A DNA stretch of 28,581 bases from Cellvibrionales bacterium UBA4495 (GTDB lineage: Bacteria; Pseudomonadota; Gammaproteobacteria; Pseudomonadales; Porticoccaceae), in contig DGNJ01000103.1 of NCBI GenBank assembly GCA_002388905.1, positions 15,178 through 43,758 of the forward strand, in the 5' to 3' direction. The first letter of the stretch is position 1. The number at the start of each line of letters is the position of its first letter. The notes under the pieces were generated by a model. The model had not been told where the DNA came from. It saw nothing but the letters and a program-made list of their open reading frames with translations, and searched no databases. Of the stretch, positions 1 to 7,421 are shown piece by piece. The translations under genes were made by a program, and so were the position numbers.

Positions 1-2516
1 TCCAGCCACTGGCGGATCTCCTTCACCTTGTTGTCGGCAAGTACGCCTTCGGCGGCATTGGCCTTGATCAGGATTACCCGGGTCTGGTCGATGCGGGTAA
101 TGCTATCCACCCGCTGTTGTGGCACTTTGTCGACAAAGGCGGCCGGTGACACCGGCCCCCGGGGCGATGTCACCTTGAGCCAGTCCAGGGCCTCCAGGGT
201 ACGGTCCCCGGCCGGAAAGCGGACCCGGATCTCCACTTCCTCCTCCGCGTCATCGGGCCGGTACTCGCCCACGCGGATGCCCTGGGTCACCAGCTGGAGC
301 ATCTGCCCCACCTGGGATACGTCTATTCCCGCCATGGCGGCCCGGGGGCGGTCCACCACCATCCGCCACTCGATACCCGGCAAAGGCAGGGTGTCTTCCA
401 CGTCCCGCAACCCGGCCATGCCATCCAGGTGGGAGCGCACCAGCCGGGCGATCTCGTAGAGCCGTTGCTCGTCCTCCGACCCCACCTGGATCTGGATATC
501 CTTGCCCACCGGCGGACCGCCCTCGACCATCTCGACCGAGGTGATGATACCGGGAAAGCCCTGAATCGCCTCGCGTATACGGGCAAAAATGGCCCGGCTG
601 GAAATGTTCCGGCGATCGGCGTCCTCCAGTTCGATGAGGATGCTGGCGATTTCGTCCTTGGCCTTGTCCCGGTTCGCCTGCAGGGAGATGCCGCCCCTGC
701 CGGCGACGGCAAACACGGCCTTGACCCCCGGGATCTGCTCGATGCGTTCGGCCACGGGCCGCGCCAGGACATCCATGTCCTCGACCCGGAGGTTGCCCCT
801 CGCCCGCACATAGGCGTACCCGTACTGGTTCTCGGTTTCCGTAAAAAAGATCAGGCCCTTGCCGAAAGTCCCGTAGCCGGCATAGATAGCCACCAGGGCA
901 GCGAGACTCAACACCAGGGTGCGCAGGGGATGATCGAGCACCCGCTCCATGAATCCGGCATACCAGCGCCCGGGCCGGGACAGGTCGTCACTGTCCAGGA
1001 CTATCTGCTCCTGTGCTTCGTCATCCGGCGGCGTCGCTGGCGTGCGATTGTGCAGACGTCCCAGCGCCACCCCCAGCACCGGGGCAAACAACAGCGCATA
1101 AAGCAGTGACCAGAGCAGAACGATGCTGACGGTGACCGGTAGGTAGCTCATGAAGTCCCCGGCTATGCCCGGCCAGAACAACAGGGGAATAAAGACAGCC
1201 AGGGTGGTGGCGGTGGAGGCGATCACCGGCGGCGCCATGCGCCTGACGGCGAGCAGGTAGGAATTCACCAGCGTCATGCCCCGGCGAAACTGCCTTTCCG
1301 CGAACTCGACAATCACCACGGCCCCGTCGATAAGCATCCCCAGAGCCAACAGCAAGCCGAACATCACCATAAAATTGAAGGTATATCCCAGCAGGTAAAT
1401 AACGGCAATGGTGCCCAGCAGGGAGAAGGGAATACCGAAACTCACCAGCAGCCCGTATTTGACCCCCATGGCCGCCACCACCACGATCAGCACCAGAACG
1501 ACGGCAGTGATGATATTGCCCTGCAATTCGTTGACCATGGTCCGGGAGTGCGCGGAGGAATCGAAGAAGTAGTCGAGACGCACGGCCCCGAGTTTGTCGC
1601 GGTTGGCATCGATCACCGCCTTGACGTTGTCCACCGCCTCAACCGTGCTCTCGCCGGTGCGCTTGTAGATCTCAATGGCGATATTGCGGCGACCGTTCAT
1701 GCGCGTGATCTGTTCCGGCTCCTTGAAGGTACGGCGGACCCTCGCCACTTCCCCGAGGGTCACCACGCCGGCGTCATTGGCGACAACGGGCAGGTTGACC
1801 ACATCCTCCCGCGTCTCCAGCAGTCCCTGTATCTTGACGCCGAAACGACCACTGGCGGCGTCGTATTCACCGGCGGGAACCAGCAGGTTGTTGGCACGCA
1901 CGGTGGCCAGCAATTGCGGTGCCGTCAGGTTGTAGTATTCGAGGCGCGCCGGGTCGATGATGACTTCCACCACCTCTTCCCGGTCGCCCACCATGGGCGC
2001 ATCCATGACCAGGGGCGCGCTCTCGATCTTTTTCTGGAAATAGGTGGCTGTGCGGAACAGTTCCCGCTCGTCCAGGCCCTCCCCGGAAAAACTGACCACC
2101 AGGTCCGGATTGGGCATGGCCGCCACTTCGTCGATCACCGGCTCCTCGTAGCCATCGGGAAACTCGGCCTTGGCCCGGTCCACGGCTTCCCGGGTCCGGT
2201 CCAGGGCATCGTCCATGTCCATGCCCGTCTCGTACTCGGCCACCACCAGGACACTGCCCTCCCGGGCCGTGGCGGTGATTTCCTCAAGGCCGGCCAGCCC
2301 CTTCAACTCCTTCTCCATGGGGCGAACAAGCAGGCGCGCGCCGTCCTCCGGGGAAGCGCCCTCGTAGGCCACCATGATCAGCACGAACGGCGCATTGACC
2401 GGTGGGTTGATATCAATGGGGACAGCGCCGCGGCCCACAAGACCCGCCAGCACCACGAACGCCATGATCACCAGGGTGGCGCGTCTGCGCTCGATGGCCA
2501 GGCGCAGGAATTTCAT
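1..2516 (-). CDS. RND-family efflux permease (C-terminus cut by window edge)
   Basis: Inner-membrane proton-driven RND transporter that would pump substrates together with the adaptor encoded directly upstream. I read 838 codons without a stop from an ATG at 2516 to the left edge; the family is usually about 1,030 residues, so roughly the last fifth is outside. The start MKFLRLAIERRR is followed by a hydrophobic helix, then the porter domain and, around residues 340-500, a run of membrane helices. The fourth-helix motif reads GMLIDGAVVIVE: Asp397 matches AcrB Asp407, but the position of AcrB Asp408 is Gly398. The ATG overlaps the adaptor stop (ATGA, 2513-2516), implying translational coupling. 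The family call is secure; the substrate cannot be predicted. No outer-membrane channel gene is visible here. Confidence 0.93.
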   Translation of the reverse strand, partial: MKFLRLAIERRRATLVIMAFVVLAGLVGRGAVPIDINPPVNAPFVLIMVAYEGASPEDGARLLVRPMEKELKGLAGLEEITATAREGSVLVVAEYETGMDMDDALDRTREAVDRAKAEFPDGYEEPVIDEVAAMPNPDLVVSFSGEGLDERELFRTATYFQKKIESAPLVMDAPMVGDREEVVEVIIDPARLEYYNLTAPQLLATVRANNLLVPAGEYDAASGRFGVKIQGLLETREDVVNLPVVANDAGVVTLGEVARVRRTFKEPEQITRMNGRRNIAIEIYKRTGESTVEAVDNVKAVIDANRDKLGAVRLDYFFDSSAHSRTMVNELQGNIITAVVLVLIVVVAAMGVKYGLLVSFGIPFSLLGTIAVIYLLGYTFNFMVMFGLLLALGMLIDGAVVIVEFAERQFRRGMTLVNSYLLAVRRMAPPVIASTATTLAVFIPLLFWPGIAGDFMSYLPVTVSIVLLWSLLYALLFAPVLGVALGRLHNRTPATPPDDEAQEQIVLDSDDLSRPGRWYAGFMERVLDHPLRTLVLSLAALVAIYAGYGTFGKGLIFFTETENQYGYAYVRARGNLRVEDMDVLARPVAERIEQIPGVKAVFAVAGRGGISLQANRDKAKDEIASILIELEDADRRNISSRAIFARIREAIQGFPGIITSVEMVEGGPPVGKDIQIQVGSEDEQRLYEIARLVRSHLDGMAGLRDVEDTLPLPGIEWRMVVDRPRAAMAGIDVSQVGQMLQLVTQGIRVGEYRPDDAEEEVEIRVRFPAGDRTLEALDWLKVTSPRGPVSPAAFVDKVPQQRVDSITRIDQTRVILIKANAAEGVLADNKVKEIRQWL

Positions 2517-3583
2517 CCCGCCTCTCCGCCGTCCTCGATGGCCACGGTCTGGCCGGCGCTGATATATTCCTGTCCCAGGGTGATAATGGTGGCGGTCTCG
2601 GGCAAGCCCGACACCCAGACGCCCCGGGCATCCTCGCCCACGATCATGACCTCGGCAAAACGGGCGGTATTATCGTCGTCCACCAGGTATACCCCCAGAT
2701 CGCCGGCATCGTTCAGGGACAACACCGCCGACGGCACCCGGTGGGCCTCGATACTGTCCAGGGGAATACTGATATTGACGGCCGTGCCCGCCTTGAGGCG
2801 TCCCCCGGGATTATCAGTCTGCAATTCCACCCGGTAGGTCTTGGTATCGGGATCGGGCGTACGGGCAACATAAGTGACCCGGCCCCGGCGCTCGACACCC
2901 TGGCCAAAATCGATGCTGGCGGCCTGGCCTTCCCGGATCATGGCAATTCTATCCCCGGCAACATGCCCCAGTACTTTCAGGGGATCGATTTCCACAACCC
3001 GGGCACAGGGCTGGCCCGACGCCAGGTAGTCACCGACTTCCACGTAACGCTCTTCCAGATACCCCGAAAAAGGCGCCTCGATGTCCAGGTTGGCCACCGC
3101 CAGTTGCCGGCGTTTGAGTTGTGCCTCGGCCCGGTCCACGGCCTCCCGGGCCCGGGCAATCTCGATCTCGGATTGCAGGCCGCTTTTTTTCAGGCGTAAC
3201 ACACCCTGGTATTCCATCCTGGCCCGCTCCAGGGCGGAGCGCGCCTCCGTCAACTGTTGTTGCCGGTCTTCTTCCGCAAGTCGGCAGATCACCTCGCCCG
3301 CCGACACGGGCCGACCCTTGGCAGCGGGCACGGCGACGACCCGGCCGCTGATCTCAGCCTTGAGCCGGACCGAACGATTGGGCTCGCTGATCCCCCGGAC
3401 CGACAGTCGACGGCGGTAATCGACGGCCCGCGCGTGTTCGACACGCACCAGAAAACGATCCTCCCCGGTTGCGGGCGAGTCGGCCGGAGTCCGCGTCAGC
3501 GGACCATTACCGAGCAGGCCGGTGGCAAACCAGATCACCAGGATCGCCGCAATGGCGAGGGCTATCTTGACGTTGCGATTCAC
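2513..3583 (-). CDS. Periplasmic adaptor (membrane fusion) subunit of RND efflux pump
   Basis: HlyD/AcrA-type adaptor, 356 residues, bridging the inner-membrane RND pump to an outer-membrane channel. An N-terminal signal anchor (about residues 5-24) is followed by a biotinyl/lipoyl-like half, a coiled-coil hairpin (about residues 105-160, rich in Glu, Arg and Ala), the second lipoyl half (IEAPFSGYLEERYVEVGDYL) and beta-barrel and membrane-proximal domains. The start is a GTG; no in-frame ATG or TTG lies between it and the upstream stop, and no good ribosome binding site precedes it. A 13-codon reading frame ends in TAG overlapping the GTG. The gene overlaps the RND permease by four bases. The family call is strong; the exact start is only moderately sure. 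Confidence 0.92.
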   Translation of the reverse strand: MNRNVKIALAIAAILVIWFATGLLGNGPLTRTPADSPATGEDRFLVRVEHARAVDYRRRLSVRGISEPNRSVRLKAEISGRVVAVPAAKGRPVSAGEVICRLAEEDRQQQLTEARSALERARMEYQGVLRLKKSGLQSEIEIARAREAVDRAEAQLKRRQLAVANLDIEAPFSGYLEERYVEVGDYLASGQPCARVVEIDPLKVLGHVAGDRIAMIREGQAASIDFGQGVERRGRVTYVARTPDPDTKTYRVELQTDNPGGRLKAGTAVNISIPLDSIEAHRVPSAVLSLNDAGDLGVYLVDDDNTARFAEVMIVGEDARGVWVSGLPETATIITLGQEYISAGQTVAIEDGGEAG

Positions 3584-3624
3584 TATCGAGGCAGGTCCAT
3601 GTAGCTTTTTTGCTCCGGATCCAT
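3583..3624 (-). other. Possible 13-codon leader ORF overlapping the adaptor start
   Basis: An ATG at 3624 opens the short frame MDPEQKSYMDLPR, whose TAG stop overlaps the adaptor's GTG start (TAGTG). The adaptor start lacks its own clear Shine-Dalgarno, so re-initiation after this leader is plausible. The leader also has only a poor upstream ribosome binding site (an A-rich AAAAAGCGA), so this may be chance. Confidence 0.25.
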
Positions 3625-3664
3625 TCGCTTTTTATTCGATGCCGCTGGCGCCCGGGCCGAAAAA

Positions 3665-4306
3665 TCAGGTGCCGGTGCGTAACTGACCCAGTTCCCTGTT
3701 CAGTGACACCAGGCGCTCCGATAAATACTCGGCCTGTGTGCGCAGGGCAAGCAGTTCCTCCCGTGTGCCCGGCGTGCCGCTGAACGGACGCAACAAATAG
3801 GGCTCCCTCGCCAGCGGGCTATCGGGAAACCGGATTTTGTAGGCATCGTTACGCCAGCGCAACATATGCACCATCTGGCGGTAAAAAATCAGCTGGGTTT
3901 TAAGACTGGCCCCGCCGTCATCCTCCAGGAGTACGCTGAAGTCCGTGGCGAAAACCGTGCTCGGCCGCCCCGACTCCGGTACCCGTATATGAGCCGTTCG
4001 CGCCGATTTTCGCAGCAGTGCCGTCTCCCCGAAAACCTCGCCGGGCCTCAAGGTACCCAGCACCGAATCCCGATTGTCGTCGGCACAGGCCTCCAGCTCG
4101 CCGCGAACCAGGCAGTACAGGGCCCGATCCTTGTCGCCCTTGCGAACCAGGTACTCGCCCGGTTCCAGTAAAAGCAGCCGGGAGTGCTCGATCAGCAGCC
4201 GGAACTGATCCTCGTCGTGGCGACGGACTTCCTTGAAATAGGGCAAGGTCGACAGTTTGCGCTCCAGTTCCTCACTGGTGAGAGAGGATGCATTGTCTGT
4301 TTTCAT
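3665..4306 (-). CDS. Cyclic-nucleotide-binding domain protein without a DNA-binding domain
   Basis: A 213-residue protein whose N-terminal half is a Crp-type cyclic-nucleotide-binding fold. The phosphate-binding cassette is at about residues 89-105 (GEVFGETALLRKSARTA), with Glu94 and Arg103 matching the ribose- and phosphate-contacting residues of CRP-like proteins. No helix-turn-helix follows. The C-terminal 70 residues (about 140-210) are helical and end in a heptad-like segment (ALRTQAEYLSERLVSLNREL) that may be a coiled coil. There is no signal peptide, so it is probably cytoplasmic. It lies 81 bases upstream of the adaptor/RND pair on the same strand and could be co-transcribed, but nothing shows that it controls the pump. 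It may act as a ligand-sensing partner rather than a transcription factor. Confidence 0.85.
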   Translation of the reverse strand: MKTDNASSLTSEELERKLSTLPYFKEVRRHDEDQFRLLIEHSRLLLLEPGEYLVRKGDKDRALYCLVRGELEACADDNRDSVLGTLRPGEVFGETALLRKSARTAHIRVPESGRPSTVFATDFSVLLEDDGGASLKTQLIFYRQMVHMLRWRNDAYKIRFPDSPLAREPYLLRPFSGTPGTREELLALRTQAEYLSERLVSLNRELGQLRTGT

Positions 4307-4594
4307 GATAAATGCGTCGATCCGGGGTGGCGATGGTAAAAGTCAGCCGCAGCCAGGGCCATGGCATCCGTCACCGCTCCCTGGTCATTTTCACGTCCCT
4401 GTATCTGCCACCAATGTTAACCGAGAATCGCCACCGTTGCAGTGCCGACAGGGACACGGCGAGTACTGGACCACATTCCCCAACGACACAATTATTTGAC
4501 AAAAATGTGAAATCCGTCGCCTCCGGGCCCATTGCATTTTATCCTCGCACGCAGTAAAAAGCCGGATGCTGGGGAAATAACGAGCGCCACCGGG

Positions 4595-4604
4595 TACTAT
4601 AAAT
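4595..4604 (+). promoter_or_regulatory. Candidate -10 element (TACTATAAAT)
   Basis: TACTATAAAT fits a sigma70 -10 hexamer (TATAAA, 4598-4603), but no good -35 lies 16-18 bases upstream. It is also very close to the ribosome binding site at 4608-4614, so the 5' leader would be only about 15 bases. Weak call. Confidence 0.28.
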
Positions 4605-4607
4605 AAA

Positions 4608-4614
4608 AGGAGGG
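4608..4614 (+). promoter_or_regulatory. Strong Shine-Dalgarno supporting a TTG start
   Basis: AGGAGGG lies 8 bases before the TTG at 4623. No ATG or GTG in this frame is equally well placed, so the site decides in favour of the TTG start, which also gives an intact signal peptide. Confidence 0.75.
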
Positions 4615-4622
4615 ATCTGACA

Positions 4623-5900
4623 TTGCATACAGGGAAGCGCATTTTATACGGAATCCTGACGGTCCTGATCACTGCGGTCCTGGCCGCTGTGCCGGGTGTT
4701 ACCGGCGCCGTGGATATCAACGGTGTCGCCGCCTACCGGGAATTCGGCAATGTTATTTACCTGGGCGGACTGTCACTGAACACCAGACGGGACGATCCCC
4801 GGGCTATCTTCGCCGACCAGAATGCCAAGACCATGGAAATCCGCTTTGTGGATTCCATGTCGGACCGCCGCTGGGTAAACGGATGGATGCAGGGCATCGC
4901 CATCAACAACAGCAAGGATACCGTCACCGGAGCGGCCGAAGAGCTGGCAGCGGTCCTCTCGACATTCCGGGGGGGGATGCATCCGGGCGACAGCGTGACC
5001 ATTCACTATGAACCCGACCGGGGGACGTCGGTATCGGTCAACGGCACCGAACTGATTGCCAACCGCTCCAGGAGCCTTTTCAACCTGTTCCTGTCGGCCT
5101 GGATCGGGCCCGTACCCCCTTCCACCCAGTTCAAGCAGGCAATTCTCGGCGCGGAAGGGGAAAGCGGGCTGGCCGCAAGGTTTGCCGGCATTTCCCCCAC
5201 TGTCGAGAGAGTAAACGCGGTCCAGGGCTGGGTGGAAACCGCCAGTGCCGAAACCGAACCGGCAAATGATGACAACAGCGCCGGAACATCCCGCCAACTG
5301 GCGGGAATTACCACCGAACCGGCCCCCTCGCCCCAATCCGCCAGTGCAGAACAGGCGGCACCGGCCGCCCCGGGCACCAGGGCACCGGCATCTTCCGTCG
5401 AAAATCGCCAACCGGCCCAGACTGCAGAGCCGGCGGCAACCACCGGCGGGATCCAGAGCATGGCCCAGGCACCGGACAGGAAGGCCGCGCAGGAGACCAT
5501 GGCCGACCAACCGAAACTGGCCAGCCTCGGCAATAGCGGCATAGAGGCAGCCATGATCGACCGGGCGGACAGCCGCCGGGCCACCAGCCTCTCTGTCAGG
5601 TCCGTCATGGCCCAACAGGCCTACGTGGCGAAAGTGATCAAGCGGATCTATCAGTCGGTGCGCTACCCCGACAGCGCCATACGGCGGAATCAGCAGGGCA
5701 GCGTTCGGGTCAACCTGGAGCTGGAGCGCTCCGGCGATATTCGCCATCTGGCCATTGCCGAGAGCTCCTCCCATCGCGCGCTGGATTGGGAGGCAAAACG
5801 GGCCATCAAGACAGCCGCGCCCTACCCGGCATTCACCGAGGCAATGGCGGACGACATCCTGACGATTCCCATTCCCATCTCATTCCGGTTGGCCGAATAG
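4623..5900 (+). CDS. Secreted chalcone-isomerase-like / TonB C-terminal domain fusion
   Basis: A 425-residue exported protein. The first 30 residues form a signal peptide with probable cleavage after VTGA. Residues about 30-185 match the bacterial chalcone-isomerase-like family in pattern: YLGGLSL, then MEIRFVDSMSDRRWVNGW, GDSVTIHYEPDRGTSVSVNG and AWIGPVPPSTQFKQAILG. A linker rich in Ala, Pro, Glu and Thr (about 190-320) leads to a TonB C-terminal domain (about 335-425; VRYPDSAIRRNQQGSVRVNL through IPISFRL). Unlike true TonB, it has no retained N-terminal helix for ExbB/ExbD, because the N-terminus looks cleavable. The TonB-like part may therefore bind an outer-membrane or periplasmic partner without energy transduction. 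The isomerase-like domain in bacteria is of unclear function and is probably not an active chalcone isomerase. The start is TTG with a strong ribosome binding site. Confidence 0.82.
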   Translation: MHTGKRILYGILTVLITAVLAAVPGVTGAVDINGVAAYREFGNVIYLGGLSLNTRRDDPRAIFADQNAKTMEIRFVDSMSDRRWVNGWMQGIAINNSKDTVTGAAEELAAVLSTFRGGMHPGDSVTIHYEPDRGTSVSVNGTELIANRSRSLFNLFLSAWIGPVPPSTQFKQAILGAEGESGLAARFAGISPTVERVNAVQGWVETASAETEPANDDNSAGTSRQLAGITTEPAPSPQSASAEQAAPAAPGTRAPASSVENRQPAQTAEPAATTGGIQSMAQAPDRKAAQETMADQPKLASLGNSGIEAAMIDRADSRRATSLSVRSVMAQQAYVAKVIKRIYQSVRYPDSAIRRNQQGSVRVNLELERSGDIRHLAIAESSSHRALDWEAKRAIKTAAPYPAFTEAMADDILTIPIPISFRLAE

Positions 5901-5970
5901 CGCGGTACCCCGGCCGGAATCGCGGCGAACGCATGGCGACCCCGGCGGGATGACTTCCCACGCGTCCGTG

Positions 5971-6321
5971 CTATCCGGAGTTTCCCGCCTCTTCCCGGCG
6001 CCGGATATCTTCCAGCAACTCCCGGATCTCCTCGATTCCGGCTTCGGTGAAGAGGTAACCCCGGCCGCCCACATATTCTCTCTCGGCAATTTCCAGGCAG
6101 CGGCGCTGGATCGCCTCCAACTCCGGGTTGTGGCGGATGGGCACACCGGTGAAGACATGCCAGTCGGACTCACTGGCTTCCCCGGCCATCACCATATCCA
6201 GCAAGGCGATGACATTCCGGCGCTCCAGCCAGTAAACCGGCGGACCCAGCTTCCAGAAACCGTAGAGGGCCGCCAGCACCACCAAAAACGTCAATAACAC
6301 TGTCGCGGCAAATGTCAGCAT
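5971..6321 (-). CDS. Small single-pass membrane protein of unknown function
   Basis: A 116-residue protein with one N-terminal hydrophobic helix (about residues 3-24) followed by a cytoplasmic or periplasmic helical region. The soluble part contains DWHVFTGVPIRHNPELEAI, a segment I associate with conserved hypothetical gammaproteobacterial proteins, and a charged C-terminus. An AGGAG at 6331-6335 lies 9 bases before the ATG and supports the start. It is separated by 34 bases from the AEC transporter upstream on the same strand, so the two may be co-transcribed. It ends convergently, 70 bases from the chalcone-isomerase/TonB gene, with no recognisable terminator between. No function can be assigned. 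Confidence 0.8.
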   Translation of the reverse strand: MLTFAATVLLTFLVVLAALYGFWKLGPPVYWLERRNVIALLDMVMAGEASESDWHVFTGVPIRHNPELEAIQRRCLEIAEREYVGGRGYLFTEAGIEEIRELLEDIRRREEAGNSG

Positions 6322-6355
6322 CGCACTTGGCTCCTCACCTCGCCCGCCGCCCAGT

Positions 6356-7243
6356 CTACAGCAGAAAAGTGAGAACGATTGGCAGGGTGACGAAGGAACA
6401 GAAAGTCGATATCACGACACCGCTGGCAACGGCGCCGGGCTGGCGATCGTATTTCAGCGCCAGCAGGTAATTGAAAACCGCCGACGGCATGGCCGACTGG
6501 AGCACCAGCACCTTGGCGGCCAGTCCGGAAACACCGAACAGCCAGACGACCCCGAGCCCCACCAGCAGTCCCCCGCCCAGGCGGGTCACGGCGATCAGGC
6601 CCCCGGCCGCCCAGTCACCCGCCTCCAGCCGCGCCAAGGATACCCCCAGGGTGAGCAGCATCAGGGGAATGGTCATGTCACCCAGCAGCCCGGTGGTCCT
6701 GGCCAGGGACGGGGGCAGTTTCCAGCCGGTGACAATAAGCAGGAAGGCCACCAGAGCCCCGTAGACCAGGGGTTGACGGGCAATCCTGGCAAAGCGGCGG
6801 GCCAGGGACCCCTCACGGCTGAGCACCAGATCGGCGCTGGTGTACTGGGTCAGCGACATGGTGACGAAGATTATCAATGCCAGGGCGAGCCCGTCCCTGC
6901 CGAAAGCGAACAGACTCAGGGAAAGCCCCATGTTGCCGGCATTGGAGAAAATCACCGCCACTGACAGGGAAGGGACGTCGAGGCCCGCCAGCCGGAATAC
7001 CAGGATACCGACCACCGCCGAACCCGCCATCATGGCCAGCGTCAGTCCCGCCATGGTCAGAAAATCGTTTGTCGCCAGGCTGCTGCCATTGATGGAAGAG
7101 ACGATAAGGCAGGGAGCGCCGATAAGGATAATCAGTCGGGTAACAAACTCATGGGCATACGCGACCCGGCTGCGCCCCCAGACAAAGCCGACCCCGAGAC
7201 AAAGCACCACCGGGGCGATAACGTTGAACAGTGTTGTGAACAT
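6356..7243 (-). CDS. AEC-family (auxin efflux carrier-like) transporter
   Basis: A 295-residue integral membrane protein with about ten hydrophobic segments, of the AEC permease family (bile/arsenite/riboflavin transporter superfamily). Bacterial members export or take up small carboxylates such as malate; the substrate here is unknown. Family hallmarks include VIFSNAGNMGLSLSLFAFG in the middle, where the helix is broken by Asn-Ala-Gly-Asn, and the C-terminal MPSAVFNYLLALKYD segment. The frame is open for another 20 codons upstream. I chose the ATG at 7243 because it starts MFTTLFNVIAPVVLCLGVGF, directly entering the first helix as usual in the family. It is divergent from the large envelope operon, with 178 bases between start codons. 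Confidence 0.88.
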   Translation of the reverse strand: MFTTLFNVIAPVVLCLGVGFVWGRSRVAYAHEFVTRLIILIGAPCLIVSSINGSSLATNDFLTMAGLTLAMMAGSAVVGILVFRLAGLDVPSLSVAVIFSNAGNMGLSLSLFAFGRDGLALALIIFVTMSLTQYTSADLVLSREGSLARRFARIARQPLVYGALVAFLLIVTGWKLPPSLARTTGLLGDMTIPLMLLTLGVSLARLEAGDWAAGGLIAVTRLGGGLLVGLGVVWLFGVSGLAAKVLVLQSAMPSAVFNYLLALKYDRQPGAVASGVVISTFCSFVTLPIVLTFLL

Positions 7244-7357
7244 CCCGCGCCTTTTTTTGTCTATACTCTGTGCGTGTGGCAAAAGAACAATCAAGCATAA
7301 CAACGAAGCCGGACATTAACAGTTTTTATAGGGCGGACAATGTCGACTCCCGATGGC

Positions 7358-7381
7358 GCAGTCTCATAAAAGCGGGACTGC
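7358..7381 (+). other. Hairpin in the leader of the large operon
   Basis: GCAGTCTC (7358-7365) and GGGACTGC (7374-7381) form an 8-base stem with one G-U pair and an 8-base A-rich loop. It lies 40 bases before the ATG of the first operon gene and has no T-tract, so it is not an intrinsic terminator. It may structure the 5' leader. No known riboswitch consensus was recognised. Confidence 0.4.
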
Positions 7382-7421
7382 ATGATGTAACAGATTCAGT
7401 TTGATATTCGGTGTTTCGGAC

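Larger units (their letters stand above)
4307..4622. other. 316-base divergent intergenic region
   Basis: No convincing gene lies here; the short open frames crossing it look like chance. It must contain promoters for the minus-strand cyclic-nucleotide-binding protein and the plus-strand chalcone-isomerase/TonB protein. A TTGACA at 4496-4501 has no matching -10 at the usual distance. The segment just before the plus-strand gene is AT-rich and includes TATAAAT at 4598-4604. Confidence 0.6.

Noticed and set aside
4496..4501. Consensus TTGACA -35 box upstream of the chalcone-isomerase/TonB gene
   Set aside because: No acceptable -10 occurs 16-18 bases downstream; the AT-rich TATAAAT is about 100 bases further on.
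7244..7421. c-di-GMP or other known riboswitch in the operon leader
   Set aside because: A hairpin exists but the conserved core bases of known classes were not found.
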